Source: Oceanospirillum sp048265165 (GTDB lineage: Bacteria; Pseudomonadota; Gammaproteobacteria; Pseudomonadales; Halomonadaceae). Taken from it: a stretch of 64,000 bases of DNA. Below are positions 26,505-33,521 of the stretch, one piece after another. How positions within the stretch are numbered: the stretch's first letter is position 1; every line of letters begins with the position of its first letter. The stretch is from contig NZ_JBLXCD010000001.1 of NCBI RefSeq assembly GCF_048265165.1, positions 434,001 through 498,000 of the forward strand. Reading direction: 5' to 3'. The notes beneath the pieces are model-generated. The model was given only the letters and a program-made list of their open reading frames with translations, searched no databases and had not been told where the DNA came from. The position numbers were made by a program, and so were the translations under genes.

Positions 26505-26540
26505 TAAGGCGAAGTATTATATACCCGACCCCGCACCAAC
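26505..26540 (-). promoter_or_regulatory. Possible aspS promoter within a 339-bp non-coding stretch
   Basis: Between aspS (start 26328) and the LysR gene (stop at 26668) no gene is supported. On the minus strand TATATAATA near 26512-26520 makes a good -10 element. The -35 partner is weak (TGGAGT with 17-bp spacing). The rest of the stretch shows nothing clear. Confidence 0.3.
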
Positions 26541-26667
26541 TCCACCGCCCATCAGAAACAATTAAACTAAATTGGCAGGAAAAAGTACGTGAAAACAGAA
26601 ATATAGCGGATTCATGGGCACAATATCAGCAGAGACTTACACCCAAGGCACCTATCTCCGATGCAGA

Positions 26668-27579
26668 TCAGACCGCACCGTAACGCTCACCAATCAACTG
26701 CCATAAACGATCCACCATGGGTTTTTCATCACTGACTGAACGATACAGGCAGATCGCCAACGGAATAACCCATTGCTCAGCGCCACAAGGCACAATGGCG
26801 CCCGACTCAAGCTCCTGCTGTATGGCGACCTCCGGTAGCCAGGCAACCCCCTCTCCGGCCAGAACCATCTGTTTCAACCCCTGAGCCATTGCCGTTTCGT
26901 ATACCTTTTTCAGGCTCAAGTCACCCAATTGAGAGCGCAGACGTTCCCGGACAGCCTGACCCAACATCGCTTCCGAAGTATAAGCCAGATAAGGCACATC
27001 CTGATCCACCCCTAACCGATAGATCGCCTGACCATGCCGTGTTGCCTTACACACCGGCATAAGGCGCGTCCATCCCAGCTGACAATGAGGAAAAAGCGTT
27101 TCATCAAGACGAATCCAAGACTGAGGGTCATGAAATGCCAATAAAAAATCACACTCGCCTTTGCGCAGAGCATTCAGACCAACATCGACATTGGCCGCCT
27201 CTGTCCGCACCATAAAGCCACTTTCCTGCTGACGAATCCAGCGCACCAACTCCGGCATCAGAGTAAAGGTGAGCGCATGGGCGGCGCAGAAGTTAATTCG
27301 GGGAAGATAGCCGCCGGAAGGGGATAGCTGGCGCACCGCAGCCTGCAATTGAGCCAGAACCTTACGCGCAGTAGGCAGAAACTGCTGCCCTGCATCACTC
27401 AGCCGAACCGGTTGAACATCACGTTCGAAAAGCTGCGCCCCAACAGACTGCTCCAAGGTCTTAATACGGCGACTGAAGGCGGGCTGGGTAACATGGCGCA
27501 AACGGGCAGCCTGGGAAAAACTCTGGGTTTTCGCCAACGCCAGAAAGTCTTCCAGCCACTTTGTTTCTATATTGTGCAT
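26668..27579 (-). CDS. LysR-family transcriptional regulator
   Basis: 303 residues. N-terminal winged helix with FSQAARLRHVTQPAFSRRIK (about 20-39), linker helix, and a periplasmic-binding-protein-like effector domain (about 92-303). The target is unknown. There is no divergent structural gene beside it; its neighbour is the small membrane protein at 27717, on the same strand. The effector domain belongs to the general LysR type, and no ligand can be proposed. Confidence 0.88.
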   Translation of the reverse strand: MHNIETKWLEDFLALAKTQSFSQAARLRHVTQPAFSRRIKTLEQSVGAQLFERDVQPVRLSDAGQQFLPTARKVLAQLQAAVRQLSPSGGYLPRINFCAAHALTFTLMPELVRWIRQQESGFMVRTEAANVDVGLNALRKGECDFLLAFHDPQSWIRLDETLFPHCQLGWTRLMPVCKATRHGQAIYRLGVDQDVPYLAYTSEAMLGQAVRERLRSQLGDLSLKKVYETAMAQGLKQMVLAGEGVAWLPEVAIQQELESGAIVPCGAEQWVIPLAICLYRSVSDEKPMVDRLWQLIGERYGAV

Positions 27580-27716
27580 GTTTTAACGCTAAGGCCTCCG
27601 ATCAGGGAGAGCTATTGGATTCAATTTCGACCTACAATTCAACCGTTACCGAAGTTTATTATCAAAAAAATAACAAATACCGGCAAATAACCCTTCATCC
27701 CCCGTAAAGCAGACCA

Positions 27717-27920
27717 TTAAAGCGCCATCATACTACCGATATAAACCTTAGCGCCGATACCGAATAACGCCAGCCCACCGATTAAACCCAGAAAAATCAT
27801 TTTTCCCTCTCGGTTTGCTTTAGCCTTAATCGACACATGCCATACTGTCCATAGTTTTAACACGATCATTAAGCCCACTGCAGAAAACACCGCTATTTCA
27901 CCAGGACTCCAGACAATCAT
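27717..27920 (-). CDS. Small two-helix membrane protein in the NsrR module
   Basis: 67 residues from ATG 27920 (MIVWSPGEIAVF), with AGGGG just upstream. Two hydrophobic helices (about 7-25 and 42-62) are separated by a basic loop (SIKAKANREGK). I do not recognise a named family. Its promoter region is the same 98-bp gap that serves the divergent hemerythrin gene and carries a 25-bp NsrR-like palindrome. It is therefore probably NO-responsive (inference). Confidence 0.6.
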   Translation of the reverse strand: MIVWSPGEIAVFSAVGLMIVLKLWTVWHVSIKAKANREGKMIFLGLIGGLALFGIGAKVYIGSMMAL

Positions 27921-27935
27921 GATACACCCCTGTCT

Positions 27936-27960
27936 TAATTTGCATTTGATATGCAAATTA
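27936..27960. promoter_or_regulatory. NsrR-type operator, perfect palindrome
   Basis: 10-bp arms TAATTTGCAT (27936-27945) and ATGCAAATTA (27951-27960) around a 5-base centre. The inner 23 bases fit the 11-1-11 inverted-repeat shape described for NsrR. TTGATA at 27947 with TATAAT at 27968 could form the hemerythrin promoter, so the operator would overlap the -35 element. The nsrR gene lies 0.6 kb downstream. Confidence 0.7.
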
Positions 27961-27984
27961 AAGCACATATAATAGGTAAATCAA

Positions 27985-27994
27985 ATGCAAATTA
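27985..27994. promoter_or_regulatory. NsrR half-site
   Basis: ATGCAAATTA repeats the right arm of the neighbouring palindrome exactly (10 of 10), without a good left arm. It lies between the proposed -10 element and the hemerythrin start. Single half-sites are known for NsrR regulation in enterobacteria. Confidence 0.45.
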
Positions 27995-28018
27995 TAAACA
28001 TCAAACGGAGCCAATGCG

Positions 28019-28435
28019 ATGAAACGCCACCCAGCTTTAATTAACTTAAGCCAAGAACATCACGGTGCTTTAGTGATCGGTAAAAAGTTAAAAACAGCCG
28101 CCCAAGCCGATAGTCAGTCGACCATCACTCTTTGGCAAAATAATCGACATCTTTTTCTACAGGAGCTGCTGCCGCACTTTACGGAAGAGGAGGAGCGTTT
28201 TGGCGCTTTGCTTGAAGGAGAGCTAAAACAAGAATTTGAGTCAGACCATGCTTTTCTTCTACATTGTTTGCAATCCGACGCACAACTTATCAATATCGAC
28301 GTTAGCTCAGCGCAAGAAGCCACACGGCGGATTACTGCTTTTGCGGATCGGCTTATTCAGCATGTAAGATTTGAAGAGCGAACACTTTTTCCATGGCTAG
28401 AGCAACATCACGCCCAAGCACTGAAGCGCTTATAA
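28019..28435 (+). CDS. Hemerythrin/HHE-domain protein
   Basis: 138 residues, all-helical, with the HHE iron ligands spread over LSQEHHGALVIGK (about 11-23), LPHFTEEEERFGALLEGEL, FESDHAFLLHCL and HVRFEERTLFPWLEQHH. HHE proteins bind di-iron, and several NO-induced relatives protect or repair iron proteins. GGAG lies upstream of ATG 28019. The shared NsrR-like operator and neighbouring nsrR make a nitrosative-stress role likely. Confidence 0.85.
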   Translation: MKRHPALINLSQEHHGALVIGKKLKTAAQADSQSTITLWQNNRHLFLQELLPHFTEEEERFGALLEGELKQEFESDHAFLLHCLQSDAQLINIDVSSAQEATRRITAFADRLIQHVRFEERTLFPWLEQHHAQALKRL

Positions 28436-28530
28436 AACGCACTGAAATACCCATAAATAACCAAACTTATTAAAGTATAAAGAAACTTATAAAGTATAAA
28501 GACCCGACATAGAGACGTAGGATATCCTCA

Positions 28531-28983
28531 ATGCGCATCACCACCTTTACCGACTTCGGCTTACGCACACTGATCTACCTGGCCAGTTTACCGCCGGAGA
28601 CACTAACAAACGTGCAGGAAGTCTCTAAGGTTTATAATGTATCGCAAAACCATTTGGTAAAAGTTGTCGGCCAACTACGAAAGCTCGGCTATATCCATGC
28701 GTTACGCGGGAAAAATGGCGGCATTCATCTAGCAAAGCCGCCGGAAGAGATCAATATTGGAGAAGTGATAGAGCAGCTAGAAAACCATTTAGACGGTGTT
28801 GACTGCGCCTCTCCAGCCTGCCAGCTAACCCCTTGCTGCAAGCTGCGCCACGCCTTAAAAGACGCCATGCAAGCCTTTATCGCCAGCATGAAGCAGTTCA
28901 CCCTTGCCGATATGATGATCAACCAGAATGAACTTGCTCCCTTACTTTTTATAGATCGCCCAGATTCTAATCTTGGCGCTTAA
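28531..28983 (+). CDS. nsrR: NsrR, Rrf2-family nitric-oxide-sensing repressor
   Basis: 150 residues. Rrf2 winged helix (about 1-75) with NVSQNHLVKVVGQLRKLGY as recognition region, then a cysteine cluster DCASPACQLTPCC (C92, C97, C102, C103) for an Fe-S cluster, as in NsrR. NO destroys the cluster and lifts repression. It follows the hemerythrin gene by 95 bp, a gap that contains two direct copies of AAAGTATAAAG. The palindrome upstream of the hemerythrin gene is its likely target. Confidence 0.88.
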   Translation: MRITTFTDFGLRTLIYLASLPPETLTNVQEVSKVYNVSQNHLVKVVGQLRKLGYIHALRGKNGGIHLAKPPEEINIGEVIEQLENHLDGVDCASPACQLTPCCKLRHALKDAMQAFIASMKQFTLADMMINQNELAPLLFIDRPDSNLGA

Positions 28984-28986
28984 TCC

Positions 28987-30114
28987 CTAACCCCTATAAT
29001 AACGCTGTTCGACCAATGGCATTTTCACAACCGTCATGGGTAACTTTTTACCACGCACGCTGGCAAAAACCTGAGTATCCAGTGCAGAGAACTCAGTGGC
29101 CACATATCCCATAGCCACCGGTTTCTCAGCGGTCGGGCCAAAGGTGCCACTGGTCACAACACCTATCTTGTTGTCATCAGCATCAAACAGCTCCGCACCC
29201 TCTCGAACCGGCGCACGCCCCTCTGCAACCAGCCCCACACGCTTACGGGTCCAATCTTTGTTCGCAATCTGACCCAAAATAATATCAGCGCCGGGGAAAC
29301 CACCGGCACGCTCACCATCTGCGCGACGAATTTTAGAGATCGCCCAGATCAGACTTGCCTCCAGAGGCGTGGTCGTGGTGTCGATATCGTGGCCGTACAA
29401 ACAGAGACCTGCCTCCAGGCGCAGAGAGTCGCGAGCACCCAGACCAATCGCTTCCACCTCCGACTCATTCAACAGCAGACGGCAGATACGCTCAGCTTCT
29501 GCTGACGGGATAGAGATTTCAAAACCGTCTTCACCGGTGTAACCGGAGCGGGACACCAGACACTCAACACCATCGACGTTAACGGCACGGGCATCCATAA
29601 ACACCATATCCGTAGTATCCGGTGCAAAACGCGCCATAACAGCTGCCGCCGTAGGGCCCTGCAGAGCCACCAGCGCCGCATTCTCCATCACTTCCAGTTC
29701 AACATCATCGCCCAGGTTGGCACGCATATGGGCAATATCCTGCTCTTTACAGGCGGCATTAACCACAACGTAGATATAATCGCCATGATTGGTCACCATG
29801 AGATCATCCATAACACCGCCCTGCTCGTTGGTGAACAGCGCATAACGCTGCTTGCCCACGGGCAGATCGATAATATCCACAGGAACCAGGGTCTCCAGCG
29901 CTTTAGCTGCATTTGCACCAAAAAGCTTCACCTGTCCCATATGAGACACATCAAACAGACCTGCCTTCTCACGGGTATGGATGTGCTCTTTTTTAACACC
30001 CAGTGGATACTGAACCGGCATCTCGAAGCCCGCAAAAGGCACCATACGAGCACCCAATTCATTATGAAGACCAAATAAAGGAGTTTTTTTCAGAGCACCC
30101 TGCGCGTCCGTCAT
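28987..30114 (-). CDS. gcvT: Glycine cleavage T protein (aminomethyltransferase)
   Basis: 375 residues from ATG 30114 (MTDAQGALKKTPLFGLH), with GAGG upstream. A longer frame to 30222 has no ribosome site. The GcvT fold is visible in FDVSHMGQVKLFG (about 51-63), GEDGFEIS and the C-terminal GYV region. It transfers the methylene group of glycine to tetrahydrofolate. It lies on the other strand from gcvH and gcvP and 3 kb away, separated by a regulator and sdaA. A palindromic operator lies at 30223-30240. Confidence 0.96.
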   Translation of the reverse strand: MTDAQGALKKTPLFGLHNELGARMVPFAGFEMPVQYPLGVKKEHIHTREKAGLFDVSHMGQVKLFGANAAKALETLVPVDIIDLPVGKQRYALFTNEQGGVMDDLMVTNHGDYIYVVVNAACKEQDIAHMRANLGDDVELEVMENAALVALQGPTAAAVMARFAPDTTDMVFMDARAVNVDGVECLVSRSGYTGEDGFEISIPSAEAERICRLLLNESEVEAIGLGARDSLRLEAGLCLYGHDIDTTTTPLEASLIWAISKIRRADGERAGGFPGADIILGQIANKDWTRKRVGLVAEGRAPVREGAELFDADDNKIGVVTSGTFGPTAEKPVAMGYVATEFSALDTQVFASVRGKKLPMTVVKMPLVEQRYYRG

Positions 30115-30222
30115 CGTAAACCTCGTTTCAAAGACAAAAACCTCTGAACAGATCAAACTATTTTCAAGCTGCAGTCCAAAGGGAAGTTGTGGGCAGCTGA
30201 TTATAACAACCAACCCAATCAT

Positions 30223-30240
30223 TGTTTCCTATTGGAAACA
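30223..30240. promoter_or_regulatory. Palindromic operator upstream of gcvT
   Basis: TGTTTCC-TATT-GGAAACA, an 18-base near-perfect palindrome 109 bases upstream of gcvT. The same TTTCC-N4-GGAAA core appears at 31089-31102, between the XRE-cupin regulator and sdaA. The recurrence suggests one regulator for both genes. Confidence 0.6.
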
Positions 30241-30298
30241 AAGCTAACGAAATAGAAAACCTGATGCAAGAAAAGATTATGCCCTATCAAAGCAGCGA

Positions 30299-30946
30299 TC
30301 AGGCTGTCACCCAAAGCACAACCGCATCATCAGCGCTGGTGGAAACCAAAGAGTGCCCCATAGCGCAATCGTAGTAGGCAGAATCCCCCTCCATCAACTC
30401 AATCGGCTCGTAAAACTCTGTATAGAGCAACACAGAACCCGACAAAACGTAAAGCAGCTCCTCCCCCTCATGCCGCACCCACTCAGGATACTCATCAATC
30501 GATCTGGCACGCACCACCGTACGGTAGGGAATCATCTTCTTATTGGTCAGTTGAGTACTGAGCAACTCATGCTCATAAGTCGGCGTTGGGTGTGGTTTAC
30601 CCTCACCCAAACGGGTAATATCCCGACGCCCTGTGGCAGCCACAGCTTCTTTCGGTCGGGTAAAGAGCTGCGGCATATCGATCCCCAGCCCTTTGGCGAG
30701 TTTTGTCACTACAGAAAAGGTCGGCGAGATCTGGTCATTTTCTATCTTTGATAGCGTAGAACGGGCCAACCCGGTCAATTTACTGGCCTCCTCAAGGGTC
30801 AGGCTCTGACTTAACCGAATCTCACGCACCCGCTTGCCTAACTCCAAAGGCTCAACATAAGACTCCGCATTGGCTTCAGCGCGGGCAACCCGGATCTTTT
30901 CTTCACGCTGTTTTTCTTCGATCAGAAAATGCGGTTCTTCTGGCAT
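30299..30946 (-). CDS. XRE-family regulator with C-terminal cupin
   Basis: 215 residues. Acidic/charged N-terminal tail (1-35), a helix-turn-helix of the Xre type (about 38-95; LTLEEASKLTGLARSTLSKIEN), and a cupin sensor domain (about 125-215; EWVRHEGEELLYVLSGSVLLY). It is divergent from sdaA and lies next to gcvT. Two matching palindromes flank it at gcvT and sdaA. A role as regulator of glycine-serine breakdown is a reasonable inference. The ligand is unknown. Confidence 0.87.
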   Translation of the reverse strand: MPEEPHFLIEEKQREEKIRVARAEANAESYVEPLELGKRVREIRLSQSLTLEEASKLTGLARSTLSKIENDQISPTFSVVTKLAKGLGIDMPQLFTRPKEAVAATGRRDITRLGEGKPHPTPTYEHELLSTQLTNKKMIPYRTVVRARSIDEYPEWVRHEGEELLYVLSGSVLLYTEFYEPIELMEGDSAYYDCAMGHSLVSTSADDAVVLWVTA

Positions 30947-31362
30947 TGTAATTCCCTATATGGTTTTCCTGCAGTCACAACCGGCAGCAACAGCTCAGTC
31001 ATAACAGCACAACAGATAAAGCATGTTACACAAGGGCTTTGCCCTTTTAAAGCAAGCAGAGAGCAATTCCCCCATGAAGAAACCCTTGTTTCCAATTGGA
31101 AATTTTTATTGCACTGCCTTAAGCCAATTTGATAATCTGACGCCCGCCAGACTAGGTTAACTAAAGGCTTTAGGTATGTAACTCTTGGGACAGAATCAGC
31201 CTAAGAGTTCAGGAGAACATTTTTTGCTCCAGACATCTGAACAAAAACAAGAACAACAAAAAAAGACCACCAAACAGGCTAAGCTGCTTTTATATCACAC
31301 AGCTTAAACAGCTCAGATACGAAACATCGACCTGATTTTGGATGGAAGACGAGGAGAAGGCT
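30947..31362. other. Divergent promoter region of the XRE-cupin gene and sdaA
   Basis: About 415 bases with no supported gene. It holds the palindromic operator at 31089. Upstream of sdaA a TCTTGGGACAG...CCTAAGAGTTCAGGAG stretch (about 31182-31217) may fold, but no named riboswitch was recognised. In particular no glycine-riboswitch consensus is visible. Confidence 0.5.
31089..31102. promoter_or_regulatory. Palindromic operator between regulator and sdaA
   Basis: Perfect 14-base palindrome TTTCCAATTGGAAA. It shares TTTCC and GGAAA arms and spacing with the site before gcvT (30225-30238). Confidence 0.6.
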
Positions 31363-32817
31363 ATGTCACTGAGCATCTTTGATCTTTTTAAAATAGGCAT
31401 AGGCCCTTCAAGTTCTCATACTGTCGGCCCTATGATTGCCGCAAACCGGTTTATCGCTCAGCTGAAAAGCCAGACGGAAGATAACAACAGCCTGGACCGG
31501 ATCAGCCGGGTAAAAACTGAGCTTTTTGGCTCCCTGGCACTCACCGGCAAAGGGCATGCGACCGATACGGCCGTGTTGCTGGGGTTATTGGGAGAACAGC
31601 CAGATACAGTTGACACCTCCCGCGTCGACCAGGTGATTGACACAATTCGCCATCACAAGCAATTTTTATTGGCTGGCGAACACAATATTGAATTTAACGA
31701 AGTGCAGGATCTGGTGTTCCATTTTCAGGATTCACTGCCGGAGCACCCGAACGGTATGCGCTTCAGTGCTTTTGATCAGGCAGGCATGGTTTACTGCAGA
31801 GGTATCTACTACTCCGTAGGCGGTGGCTTTGTTCTCAGTGAAGAAGAGATAAAAGCCAAGCCGGAACTCAGCACCGCATCACAACTACCTAAAGAAGTGC
31901 AGCAAGATACCGCCGAACTGCGTCCCTACCCGTTCAAAAGCGGCAAAGAGTTACTGGCCCGAGGTAAAACCTCCGGTAAGACCATCGCCCGGATGATGTT
32001 GGATAATGAGATCGCACTGCGAGCACCGGTATTAACGGATGAAAGCCAATGCGAAGCCTCGATACGACAGCAGCTGATGAATATCTGGCACGTAATGGAT
32101 AACTGTGTTCGCAAAGGCTGTAAAGAGACCGGTGAGTTACCGGGTGGGCTGAATATTAAACGCCGGGCACCAGAGCTTTATAAAGAACTGACGGAAAAAC
32201 CTGAAAACGCCCTGAAAGATCAACTGACAGTGATGGACTGGGTCAACCTGTTTGCCATGGCTGTTAATGAAGAGAACGCTGCGGGTGGTCGTGTTGTTAC
32301 CGCTCCGACCAACGGTGCTGCTGGTGTTATACCGGCAGTTCTGAGCTATTACGTGCGCTTTCTGCCCAACGCCAGTGAAGCCGGCATTATTGAGTTTTTA
32401 GCCACCGCCAGCGCCATCGGTATGCTCTATAAAGAGAACGCCTCTATCTCAGCGGCGGAAGTGGGCTGCCAGGGTGAGATCGGCGTCGCCTGCTCCATGG
32501 CCGCCGGAGCCTTATGCGCAGTAATGGGCGGCACAAACGAACAGATCGAGAATGCCGCCGAGATCGGCATGGAACACAATTTAGGCTTAACCTGCGACCC
32601 CATTGGAGGATTAGTTCAGGTGCCCTGCATCGAACGCAATACCATGGGTGCGGTCAAGGCGATCAACGCCGCCCGTTTAGCGATACGTGGTGATGGTCAT
32701 CATCAGGTCTCACTGGACAGCGTGATAGAGACGATGCGTCAGACCGGCCACGATATGCAGGACAAGTATAAAGAAACCTCAAGAGGTGGCCTTGCAGTTA
32801 ATGTGGTCAACTGCTAA
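31363..32817 (+). CDS. sdaA: L-serine ammonia-lyase (L-serine dehydratase), single chain
   Basis: 484 residues, one-chain iron-sulfur type. The beta domain opens SIFDLFKIGIGPSSSHTVGPM. The alpha domain carries cysteines in GCQGEIGVACSMAAGALC and GLTCDPIGGLVQVPC that can bind a [4Fe-4S] cluster. It converts serine to pyruvate and ammonia. ATG 31363 follows AGGAGAA. Together with gcvT, gcvH and gcvP it completes a glycine-to-serine-to-pyruvate path. Confidence 0.95.
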   Translation: MSLSIFDLFKIGIGPSSSHTVGPMIAANRFIAQLKSQTEDNNSLDRISRVKTELFGSLALTGKGHATDTAVLLGLLGEQPDTVDTSRVDQVIDTIRHHKQFLLAGEHNIEFNEVQDLVFHFQDSLPEHPNGMRFSAFDQAGMVYCRGIYYSVGGGFVLSEEEIKAKPELSTASQLPKEVQQDTAELRPYPFKSGKELLARGKTSGKTIARMMLDNEIALRAPVLTDESQCEASIRQQLMNIWHVMDNCVRKGCKETGELPGGLNIKRRAPELYKELTEKPENALKDQLTVMDWVNLFAMAVNEENAAGGRVVTAPTNGAAGVIPAVLSYYVRFLPNASEAGIIEFLATASAIGMLYKENASISAAEVGCQGEIGVACSMAAGALCAVMGGTNEQIENAAEIGMEHNLGLTCDPIGGLVQVPCIERNTMGAVKAINAARLAIRGDGHHQVSLDSVIETMRQTGHDMQDKYKETSRGGLAVNVVNC

Positions 32818-32858
32818 TCCTTCTTTAGGCGAAAAAAACCTTAAATAGAACAAAATAA

Positions 32859-32892
32859 ACGGGAAATATCGCTTCCGGGCTTTGTTTCCCGT
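32859..32892 (+). promoter_or_regulatory. Hairpin in the sdaA-gcvH gap
   Basis: 8-bp stem ACGGGAAA (32859-32866) / TTTCCCGT (32885-32892) with an 18-base loop. No T-run follows. It contains GGAAA and TTTCC elements in the reverse order of the operators above, so it could be a regulator site, a weak terminator or a leader fold. Confidence 0.35.
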
Positions 32893-32994
32893 ACGCATTT
32901 AAAGATAATCACGGCCAGCGCCGGATAACCGTTCCGGTTGCTGCCATTTAGTCATTTAATTAGATCTAATCAGACAAAGATTGAGGAATCGAAC

Positions 32995-33387
32995 ATGAGC
33001 AATATTCCGGGCAACCTGAAGTACACCGCTTCTCACGAGTGGGTTCTGGACAACGGTGACGGTACGGTTACTGTTGGTATCACCGATCACGCACAGGACC
33101 AACTGGGCGACGTAGTCTTCGTTGAGCTGCCTGAAGTTGGCCGTGAAGTGGATGCTGGTGAAGAGTTCTCTCTGGTTGAATCTGTAAAAGCTGCATCTGA
33201 TATCTACGCACCGGTTACCGGTGAGATCGTAGAAGTTAACGAAGAGCTGGAAGGCGCACCTGAAACCATCAATGAGCACGCCTTTGAAGATGGCTGGATC
33301 GCAAAAATCAAACTGGCAGACGCTTCTGACCTTGAGGGCCTGTTAGACGCAGAAGCATACGCAGAGCGCGTAGCAGAAGACGACTAA
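32995..33387 (+). CDS. gcvH: Glycine cleavage H protein
   Basis: 130 residues from ATG 32995, with GAGG just upstream. The lipoyl-domain signature is GEEFSLVESVKAASDIYAP, where the Lys in SVK carries the lipoate. It shuttles the aminomethyl group between GcvP, GcvT and Lpd. It is followed by a strong hairpin terminator and then gcvP, so gcvP probably has its own promoter or depends on read-through. Confidence 0.97.
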   Translation: MSNIPGNLKYTASHEWVLDNGDGTVTVGITDHAQDQLGDVVFVELPEVGREVDAGEEFSLVESVKAASDIYAPVTGEIVEVNEELEGAPETINEHAFEDGWIAKIKLADASDLEGLLDAEAYAERVAEDD

Positions 33388-33400
33388 CTCTACGCCTGAT

Positions 33401-33430
33401 CAATAAAACCGGCCTTTGCCGGTTTTATTG
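33401..33430 (+). terminator. Terminator between gcvH and gcvP
   Basis: Perfect 13-bp stem CAATAAAACCGGC / GCCGGTTTTATTG with loop CTTT. The T-run lies within the stem's 3' arm (GGTTTTATTG). Confidence 0.8.
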
Positions 33431-33521
33431 GCTCTGAACACCTCTGGTCTCCCCGACCGGATCCCCTTTTGATCGCCTCCCACCTGAGCCGATTAACTAT
33501 TTTGACTATAGGTTGATAAAA

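Noticed and set aside
26297..26545. 82-codon open frame overlapping the start of aspS
   Set aside because: No ribosome site, composition unlike neighbours, and it would cover the probable aspS promoter.
28468..28505. Direct copies of AAAGTATAAAG before nsrR considered as an iteron or operator
   Set aside because: Only two short AT-rich copies exist; noted with nsrR but not enough for a site call.
30947..31362. Glycine riboswitch before sdaA
   Set aside because: The conserved glycine-aptamer cores are not present on either strand.
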